From positions 1-12,674 of the forward strand of contig CAMLLJ010000065.1 of the NCBI GenBank assembly GCA_946480845.1: 12,674 nt of DNA, written 5' to 3'. The stretch comes from an uncultured Gemmatimonadota bacterium (GTDB lineage Bacteria; Gemmatimonadota; Gemmatimonadetes; Gemmatimonadales; GWC2-71-9). Shown here in pieces: positions 6,317 to 12,674 of the stretch (positions are counted from its first letter, which is position 1; every line of letters begins with the position of its first letter). The translations under genes and the position numbers were made by a program. The notes beneath the pieces are model-generated. The model was not told the DNA's origin and made no database searches. It saw only the letters and a program-made list of their open reading frames with translations.

Positions 6317-7842
6317 CGTCTGATGCGGTCCAGGAGCCCTCTCGCCTGGGGGACGGCGAGCAGGTACGTCCCGAACAGATAGGCGACGCCGAAGGTTCCC
6401 GCCACTGCGAGCCCGCCCAGCTTGGGCCCGAGCAGCGGGAAGGCGGCGAGCGCCGCCCATGCGGCCACGGCGCCGAGCACCGCGGCCAGCACGATCCGGG
6501 CGAGGAAGCCGGCGCCGATCCCCGTGCGGCCGACGCGGGCATTCATGCCGCGGCGCAGCAGGGCGAACTCGACACACGCGGCAATGGCCGCCGCCAGCGC
6601 GAGCCCGGCGGTGGCCCACCGGGGCGCAATGCCGAGGACCGGCGGGAGCCGGACGCCCAGCAGCCAGCCGAGCACGAGGCCGATGCCGACCCGCACCAGC
6701 GCGTAGCGGAGCGGCGAGCGGGTGTCGCGCAGGGCGTAGAACGAGGAGGAATAGAGCCGCCCCATGGTGGCCGCCAGCAGGCCGACGGCGGACGCGCCGA
6801 GGATGCTCCAGACCGTGAGGCTGTCGGCGCGGGAGAAGCGGCCCGACTCGAACAGCAGGGCGGCCAGCACGTGCCCGATGGAGAGGAACGCGATCGCCGA
6901 AGGCACCACGAAATAGGCGACCTGCGCGAGCCCGCGATCGAGCCGCCCGCGCACGTGCGCCGCGACCTCCGCGTCGGAGCCCGAGGCGCTCGCCATCTCC
7001 GGCAGCTCGGAGGCGGAGACCGACATCCCGAAGAGGCTCACCGGCAGCGTGGCGATGAGCTGGGCGTAGCCGAGGCTGGCGACGGCGCTCGCGGAAATGA
7101 GGCTGGCGATCAGGGTATCGACGTACGAGCTCACCTGGGTGACGCCGCGCGCCGTGGCGACCGGGGCGAAGTTGCGGATCACGGTCCGCAGCTCGGGCGG
7201 CCGGTCGCGCAGCGACAGCCGGAGCCCGCCCAGCAGGCCGAGCACCGAGGGGAGCTGCACGAGGAGCTGGAGCAGGCTCCCCGCCACCGCACCCCACATT
7301 GCCAGCTCGGCGAGCCGCGGCAGGTCGGTGGAGCCGCGCGCGAGCACGAACGCGACGATGATCGCCACGTTCCACGCGACCGGCGCCGCGTAGGAAAGGA
7401 AGAACCGCCGGTGGCTGTTGAGGACGCCCAGGCACCAGGCGGAGAGGACCAGCAGTCCCGTGCCCGGGAAGGCGATGCGGACCAGGCGGATGGTGAGGTC
7501 GCGCGTGGCGCCCGAGAACCCGGGGGCGATGAGGTCGATCAGCACCGGCGTCGCCAGCACGCCGAGGGCGACCAGGACCGCCGTGACCAGTCCGAGGAGC
7601 GCCGCAACGGCCCCGGCGACGCGCCGGGCCGCATCGTCCTCGCCCCGCTGGCGAAGCTGGGCGTACACCGGGATGAACGACGCGGAAAGCGCGCCTTCGC
7701 CGAAGAGGTTCTGCAGGAAGTTGGGAATGCGGAAGGCGGCCGTCCACGCGCCGGCCACGGCACCATTGCCGAGGAAGTGGGCCACGACCGCGCTGCGGAC
7801 GAACCCCACCAGGCGGCTGGCGAGGATGCCGGACGCCACCAT
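6313..7842 (-). CDS. murJ: Lipid II flippase MurJ (MVN family)
   Basis: 509 residues from the ATG; a polytopic inner-membrane protein with about 13-14 hydrophobic helices. MurJ moves lipid-linked peptidoglycan precursor across the membrane. Signatures near the N-terminus: SRLVGFVRS, then AFRIPNFLQNLFGEGALSASFIPVYAQ (in part), the classic MurJ block. Compared with E. coli MurJ, about 9-10 residues seem to be missing before ASGILASR. The frame is open upstream and encodes SRSARRPAAA, which would fit; the only near start there is a CTG at 7875 that overlaps the previous gene's stop as CTGA. The ATG at 7842 has no Shine-Dalgarno, so the start is uncertain. It overlaps uvrC by 4 bases at its end. 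The pairing with lpxK upstream makes an envelope theme plausible. Confidence 0.93.
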   Translation of the reverse strand: MVASGILASRLVGFVRSAVVAHFLGNGAVAGAWTAAFRIPNFLQNLFGEGALSASFIPVYAQLRQRGEDDAARRVAGAVAALLGLVTAVLVALGVLATPVLIDLIAPGFSGATRDLTIRLVRIAFPGTGLLVLSAWCLGVLNSHRRFFLSYAAPVAWNVAIIVAFVLARGSTDLPRLAELAMWGAVAGSLLQLLVQLPSVLGLLGGLRLSLRDRPPELRTVIRNFAPVATARGVTQVSSYVDTLIASLISASAVASLGYAQLIATLPVSLFGMSVSASELPEMASASGSDAEVAAHVRGRLDRGLAQVAYFVVPSAIAFLSIGHVLAALLFESGRFSRADSLTVWSILGASAVGLLAATMGRLYSSSFYALRDTRSPLRYALVRVGIGLVLGWLLGVRLPPVLGIAPRWATAGLALAAAIAACVEFALLRRGMNARVGRTGIGAGFLARIVLAAVLGAVAAWAALAAFPLLGPKLGGLAVAGTFGVAYLFGTYLLAVPQARGLLDRIRR

Positions 7843-7871
7843 CGCGGCCGCGGGGCGGCGCGCGGAACGGC

Positions 7872-8147
7872 TCAGGTGGAGGCGGGCGGCAGCCGCCGCG
7901 CGGGCGCGTCCTCGATGAGGCGCGTCAGGAAGGCGTTGTCTTCCTTGAGCGATTCCACGTTGCGCGTGAGGTCATCCACTTCCGCCTCGAGAAGATCGAC
8001 CTTCTTGGCGAGCGCCGAGAGCTCGGGCGTGGCCTGCTCCGGCCCCTCGAGGCGGCGCGCCAGCGCCCGGCCGATCGGGGAATCGACGATGATGCCGATG
8101 ATCGGGAACAGGAGCGCGATGAGCAGGATGATGCCGACGATCCACAT
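7872..8147 (-). CDS. Small single-pass membrane protein with leucine-zipper coiled coil
   Basis: 91 residues, family not recognised. Residues 2-21 form one strongly hydrophobic helix. Arginines at 27, 31, 32 just after it predict a cytoplasmic C-terminus. Residues 43-78 are a textbook heptad zipper: a positions L43, V50, V57, V64, N71, I78 and d positions L46, L53, L60, L67, L74. A single buried asparagine at an a position is typical of parallel dimers. The last dozen residues (APARRLPP..) look disordered. This layout, size and topology match phage-shock protein B, but no specific PspB motif is convincing and pspA/pspC are not nearby. FtsB/FtsL-like proteins have the opposite orientation. It starts 9 bases after bshC and ends about 30 bases before the murJ ATG, so it is probably co-transcribed with both. 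The Shine-Dalgarno is weak. The regular heptads and tight fit argue that it is a real gene. Confidence 0.82.
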   Translation of the reverse strand: MWIVGIILLIALLFPIIGIIVDSPIGRALARRLEGPEQATPELSALAKKVDLLEAEVDDLTRNVESLKEDNAFLTRLIEDAPARRLPPAST

Positions 8148-8156
8148 GCGGGAAGC

Positions 8157-9689
8157 CTACGCCGGAACCGGCCGCCCTTCAAGGGCGTCGGCGTACCAGC
8201 CCGCGGCGGCATCGCGGACTGCCGGGAGCACCGCCGGGCCATGCGGCGCGAGCACCGATGCCGCGGTGACCATCCGCTCCTGCGGCCGGTCGCCCGGAAG
8301 CACGGCGACGCGCGCACGCAGGAGCTGCCGGAGCTCGGTCTGGTGCCGGCGCTTCAGGTTCCGCACCAGCTTCGCCTCGACCCGGCGCAGCTGGTCGAGC
8401 GAGCGCGAGAGGGCGTTCGCAAAGGGCCGGGCCAGCGTGGGATCGAGCTCGGCCGCGGCGGCACCGAGCGCGCCATAGCGCGCTTCGAGGTCGGCGCGGA
8501 GCCCCTCCACGGCCCGGGCGGCACTGTCGGGGATCTGCTCGCGCACGGCCCGGGCGGCCACATCGGCGCGCGGATCGAGCAGGTCGGCCAGCTCCATGCC
8601 GTAGCGCGCCAGTGCCCGGTCCACGGCCGCGCTCACGATTACGCCGGACCACCGCGGCACCGGCGCCGTCCCATGCACGCCGAGGTGCTGGAACACCGGT
8701 GCGGCGAGCGGCAGGTAGCGAAGCTCGCCGGGACCGCCGCAATAGGCGACCGTCGGCAGCAGCGCGCTCTCCAGCACCGGCCGCAGCAGCACGTTCGCCG
8801 ACAGCCGCTCCGGCTCCCGCTCGGCGATCCGCTCCAGGTCGGCGAAGGAATGCGAAAGCCGCGTGCGCCGCGTGGTGAAGCGCTCGCCGTCGCGGACCAG
8901 CCGGTCGCGGCCGCCCGGCCCGTCGAGCATGACCAGCGTGGCGCCCTCGGTCGGCTCGATGCCGGGGTCGCCGCCGGCCGCGGCGATCTCCGCCGTGCGC
9001 CCGGCCAGCGCCTGCTCGATCTCCGCGGCCCCGCGCAGGGCCGCGAGGAGCAGCGGCGCGCCGGCCCGCTTGGCTGCGGCCGCGGTGCCATCGAAACAGG
9101 CCACGCCGAACGGGGCGAGGAGCTCCGCGAGGGCCGCACCCGATGCGGCGGCCACCGAGCGTTCCGGCACGAAGTGCCGGCGGGCCCAGTCGACGACGCC
9201 ATCGCGGTACATGCTCCCGGGAAGCGATGCCGCGAGCTGGTCGAGCACGTCGCCGACCTCCGGCCCGAGCGGCTCGCGGTAGAGCGGCAGCATCGGCGCG
9301 TCCCGCGAGCGCTCGCGGAGCGAGCCGGTGGCGAGGTCGCCGGCCTCGGTGATCCAGGAGGCGCTCCGGGCCTCCGCCCAATCGTGATCGTCCCCCGCCA
9401 CCCAGAAGACCGGCACCACCGGCCGGCCCCAGCGGCGCTCCAGCTCGGCGGCAAGGGCGGCGGCGGACAGCGCCTTGTGCACGGTGTAGAGGGGGCCGGT
9501 GAGCAGCGCGGGCTGCTGGCCGGTGGTCACCGCCAGCGCGTCGGGCCGGGAGAGCCGCTCCAGCACGTCGGACGTCCCCGCCGCCGGAATGAACGCGTCG
9601 CGCAGCCCGGGGCGGAGCCCTCCCCCGCTCCGCCGCTGCGGCTCGGCGATCCTGCCGCGGAGCGGGGTCGCCGCGATGCGGAAGCTCAC
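8157..9689 (-). CDS. bshC: Bacillithiol biosynthesis cysteine-adding enzyme BshC
   Basis: 510 residues (Bacillus BshC is about 540). BshC joins cysteine to glucosaminyl-malate, the last step of bacillithiol synthesis in the cytoplasm. Family hallmarks: TTGQQPALLTGPLYTVHK (55-72) and PVFWVAGDDHDWAE (93-106) in the Rossmann-like core. The C-terminal third holds long arginine- and leucine-rich helices that would form the family's coiled coil, followed by the QERMVTAASVLAPHG block. The start is GTG at 9689: it gives the usual short N-terminus, has AGGT upstream, and overlaps the stop of the methyltransferase as GTGA. The frame continues open upstream only by chance of base composition. bshA and bshB are not in the window. 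The enzyme's presence next to an LpxK gene shows bacillithiol in a Gram-negative context, known from Bacteroidota, Chlorobi and Acidobacteria relatives. Confidence 0.94.
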   Translation of the reverse strand: MSFRIAATPLRGRIAEPQRRSGGGLRPGLRDAFIPAAGTSDVLERLSRPDALAVTTGQQPALLTGPLYTVHKALSAAALAAELERRWGRPVVPVFWVAGDDHDWAEARSASWITEAGDLATGSLRERSRDAPMLPLYREPLGPEVGDVLDQLAASLPGSMYRDGVVDWARRHFVPERSVAAASGAALAELLAPFGVACFDGTAAAAKRAGAPLLLAALRGAAEIEQALAGRTAEIAAAGGDPGIEPTEGATLVMLDGPGGRDRLVRDGERFTTRRTRLSHSFADLERIAEREPERLSANVLLRPVLESALLPTVAYCGGPGELRYLPLAAPVFQHLGVHGTAPVPRWSGVIVSAAVDRALARYGMELADLLDPRADVAARAVREQIPDSAARAVEGLRADLEARYGALGAAAAELDPTLARPFANALSRSLDQLRRVEAKLVRNLKRRHQTELRQLLRARVAVLPGDRPQERMVTAASVLAPHGPAVLPAVRDAAAGWYADALEGRPVPA

Positions 9690-10402
9690 GGCACCTGCCC
9701 GAGCAGCACCACGCGCGGCGCCCCGGGGGCCGGCGGCCCGCCGTCGTAATCGCCGAAGCGGTGCGATACCACGACGCCGGCGTCCTCGAGCATCGACTCG
9801 AGCTCGCCGATGCCGAAGAGCCGCACCCGCTCCTGCCACCGGCGCCCGTCGGCTGCGCTGATGGTCTTGCGCACGAAGCGCCCCTCGCCCGATAGCTCGC
9901 GCGTGACCGAGACGGCGTGCCCGCCGAGGGTAGCCGCCTCGCTCGGCACCAGTGCCGAGCGGACCCGGTCGGCGTTGAGGAAGTCGATGGCGAACCAGCC
10001 GCCGGGCCGCACGGTGCCGACCATCGCCTCGAGCGCGGCGCGATGCTCCGCGTCGTCCTCGAAGTACCCGAAACTGGTGAAGAGATTGACGGTGAGGTCC
10101 ATCGAGCGGGAGCGGACCGGGATGCGCCGCATGTCGGCGCGGATGAGGGGAATGCCGGTCACCTGGCGGGCGCGGCGCAGGAGCGGCATCGAGAGGTCGA
10201 GCCCGAAACATCGGGCCCCCGCCGCCTCCAGGGCGCGCGCGTGGCGGCCGGGCCCGCAGGCGACGTCGAGCACCCGCCAGGAGCGGTCCCAGGGGAGCGA
10301 CCGGCGCAGCAGGGCGACCAGGCGCGCGGCGTCCCCGTCGTCGCGGTGGGCGTAGAGCGCGAGGTAGTCCTCGTTGAACCACTCCTCGAACCATTCAGCC
10401 AT
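9686..10402 (-). CDS. Class I SAM-dependent methyltransferase coupled to bshC
   Basis: 238 residues. Rossmann methyltransferase motifs are complete: motif I DVACGPGRHA (46-55), the ribose-binding acid at D69 (GLDLS), D90 in IRADMRRIP, the NLFTSFGYFEDD block (106-117) and RPGGWFAIDFLN (132-143). An N-terminal WFEEWFNEDYLALYAHRD cap precedes the core and probably covers the substrate site. No signal peptide or membrane segment, so cytoplasmic. The ATG at 10402 has GAGG upstream and lies 17 bases after rlmH. The stop overlaps the bshC GTG by four bases, so the two are translated together. From this I infer a substrate tied to bacillithiol; Chlorobi are known to N-methylate bacillithiol with a SAM enzyme (NmbA). 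The sequence alone cannot establish the substrate, and a generic small-molecule or quinone methyltransferase remains possible. Confidence 0.88.
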   Translation of the reverse strand: MAEWFEEWFNEDYLALYAHRDDGDAARLVALLRRSLPWDRSWRVLDVACGPGRHARALEAAGARCFGLDLSMPLLRRARQVTGIPLIRADMRRIPVRSRSMDLTVNLFTSFGYFEDDAEHRAALEAMVGTVRPGGWFAIDFLNADRVRSALVPSEAATLGGHAVSVTRELSGEGRFVRKTISAADGRRWQERVRLFGIGELESMLEDAGVVVSHRFGDYDGGPPAPGAPRVVLLGQVP

Positions 10403-10419
10403 CTCGCCTCGGCACCGGC

Positions 10420-10841
10420 TCACCGTCCCTTGTGATACGGTTCGCCGCGCAGGATGGTGAACGCGCGGTAGAGCTGCTCCAGCACGACGACCCGCGCCAG
10501 CTCGTGCGGCAGCGTGAGCGGCCCGAGGCTCCAGCGGTGCGCCGAGCGCGCGAGGACGTCGGCGTCGAGGCCGGTGGACCCGCCGATGGCGAAGGCGACC
10601 GGCCGCGCCGCGAGCCGCCACGAGTCCACCTGCGCCGCGAGCGCCGCGCTGGTCCAGCCGGTCCCGTCGCGGGTGAGGCAGACCAGCGTGGCGCCCGGGG
10701 GGATCCGCGCCGCCAGCCGGGCATCGTCGCGCACCTCGACCTCGGCCAGGCGCACATGGCGCCCGAGGCGCGCGGCGTAGTCGTCACACGCCTCGCGGTA
10801 GTACGGCCGGAGCCGCCCCACCGCGAGGAGCGTGACCTCCA

Positions 10842-10842
<1 letters not shown>
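10420..10842 (-). CDS. rlmH: 23S rRNA (pseudouridine1915-N3)-methyltransferase RlmH
   Basis: 140 residues, slightly shorter than E. coli RlmH (155). A small SPOUT-family (trefoil-knot) dimer that methylates pseudouridine 1915 in helix 69 of 23S rRNA on the assembled 70S ribosome. Signatures: MEVTLLAVGRLRPYY at the start, the SAM-binding FAIGGSTGL (84-92), and the C-terminal block with HELARVVVLEQLYRA (113-127) and the terminal PYHKG motif that contacts substrate and cofactor. The ATG shares one base with the gdhA stop (TGATG), and no Shine-Dalgarno is visible, so translation probably relies on ribosomes finishing gdhA. The shared stop-start and 17-base gap to the next gene place it inside the operon. 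Confidence 0.95.
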
Positions 10843-12149
<1,307 letters not shown>

Positions 12150-12154
12150 GGGTT

Positions 12155-12158
12155 CTCC
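12155..12158 (-). promoter_or_regulatory. Ribosome binding site deciding the gdhA start
   Basis: GGAG with a 5-base spacer to the ATG at 12149, in the 40-base gap after lpxK. It supports this start over the in-frame ATG at 12248. The site lies in a small GTTC-CGGA-GAAC inverted repeat (4-bp stem), too short to interpret. Confidence 0.65.
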
Positions 12159-12189
12159 GGAACGGTGCCGCCGGCTTTCACATTGAGGT

Positions 12190-12674
12190 TCAGGTACGGT
12201 CAGGAGACGCGACGAGTGCGTCGAGTCCCGCGGCGACATCGTCGCCATTGGCTTCCCACGTCAGGTCCACGATCGCGACGAGCGGCTCCGCGATGCGCGC
12301 CGGCCACCGGTCGCGGAGCTTGACGGCATCCGGCTCGCTCACCACCACGAAATCGGCGCGCCGCGTGGCGTGGGCGAGCCAGGCCACGTCCTCGTCGCGG
12401 AGGTCGCCGTCGGCGTGCCAGCGGTGCACCTGCACCGCCGCGCCGGTGGCCTTCACCTGCGCCACGAAGGCGTCCGGATCCGAGCTGCCGGACGCCGCCA
12501 CGACGCGCCGGCCCGCCAGCGCGGAACAGGGGCGCTCGTCGCCGCTCACCAGGCCCTCGAAATGGCGCACGCCCAGGTGGGCGATCGCCACCGGGGCGCT
12601 GGTATGGCCGCGCAGCTCCTCGGCCAGGGCCTCGGCCGCGTCGAGCGGGGCCCGGCGCCGTGTCACCACGACTA
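12190..12674 (-). CDS. lpxK: Tetraacyldisaccharide 4'-kinase LpxK, N-terminal half cut by window edge
   Basis: About 161 C-terminal residues; the frame is open to the right edge, so a GTG at 12669 is not a real start. LpxK phosphorylates the 4' position of the lipid A disaccharide at the inner face of the inner membrane, the sixth step of lipid A synthesis. What fits the family: the opening VVVTRR, which follows the DDGFQH region in complete Lpx[18 protein letters not shown], matching the 'aGIa.P..F' block; a [14 protein letters not shown] stretch at the usual 'DH...y...d' place; and [15 protein letters not shown], matching the 'vTEKDAvKL' block but with Pro instead of Lys. The Walker A end is outside the window. 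It is followed after 40 bases by gdhA. Its presence implies a lipopolysaccharide-bearing Gram-negative. Confidence 0.85.
   Translation of the reverse strand, partial: VVVTRRRAPLDAAEALAEELRGHTSAPVAIAHLGVRHFEGLVSGDERPCSALAGRRVVAASGSSDPDAFVAQVKATGAAVQVHRWHADGDLRDEDVAWLAHATRRADFVVVSEPDAVKLRDRWPARIAEPLVAIVDLTWEANGDDVAAGLDALVASPDRT

Noticed and set aside
4409..6382. A 657-codon open frame on the plus strand
   Set aside because: Exact antisense shadow of uvrC, whose catalytic motifs and length are intact on the minus strand.
6202..8478. A 758-codon open frame on the plus strand
   Set aside because: Antisense to uvrC, murJ, the small protein and bshC. Composition is low-complexity Arg/Gly/Glu/Ala, with no motif.
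9690..10394. An extended bshC N-terminus reaching to 10394
   Set aside because: The upstream part is the methyltransferase read in another frame and is Arg/Gly-rich nonsense. The GTG at 9689 matches the family's normal N-terminus.

Overview
This is a 12.7 kb stretch of a GC-rich chromosome carrying ten clear genes and two edge-truncated ones counted among them, plus one small unrecognised membrane protein. Every gene reads leftward on the minus strand. An LpxK C-terminus (lipid A synthesis) points to a Gram-negative envelope. BshC indicates bacillithiol-type thiol chemistry, and a phenylalanine hydroxylase indicates an oxygen-using organism. Together with the GC content and gene mix, this suggests a Gemmatimonadota-like or similar GC-rich Gram-negative lineage. 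That placement is inference, not proven by a marker gene.

Layout in transcription order, from the right edge to the left: lpxK (5' end missing), gdhA-type glutamate dehydrogenase, rlmH, a class I SAM methyltransferase, bshC, a 91-residue membrane/coiled-coil protein, murJ, uvrC, a threonine synthase, larC, a secreted TPR protein, and phhA (3' end missing). Most junctions are overlapping or only 2 to 30 bases wide: gdhA/rlmH TGATG, methyltransferase/bshC GTGA, murJ/uvrC ATGA, and larC/TPR 2 bases. The stretch therefore looks like one long, translationally coupled housekeeping operon. The only wider gaps are 40 bases before gdhA and 61 bases before phhA. No stretch over 300 bases lacks a gene. 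I see no tRNA, rRNA, CRISPR array, insertion sequence or phage gene.

Functional groups: envelope assembly (lpxK, murJ, possibly the small membrane protein), low-molecular-weight thiol synthesis (bshC with its overlapping methyltransferase), nucleotide-excision repair (uvrC), ribosome modification (rlmH), amino-acid metabolism (gdhA, thrC, phhA) and nickel-pincer cofactor assembly (larC).

The points most worth a second look are four. The methyltransferase coupled to bshC could make N-methyl-bacillithiol. The small protein has a PspB-like layout, with one membrane helix and a near-perfect five-heptad zipper. The 3' end of larC switches abruptly to AT-ending codons and contains an extended -10 promoter motif for the downstream TPR gene. 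A long G-U-containing hairpin lies just ahead of phhA. None of these amounts to proof of a new system; the bshC/methyltransferase pair is the best candidate for specific new biology.
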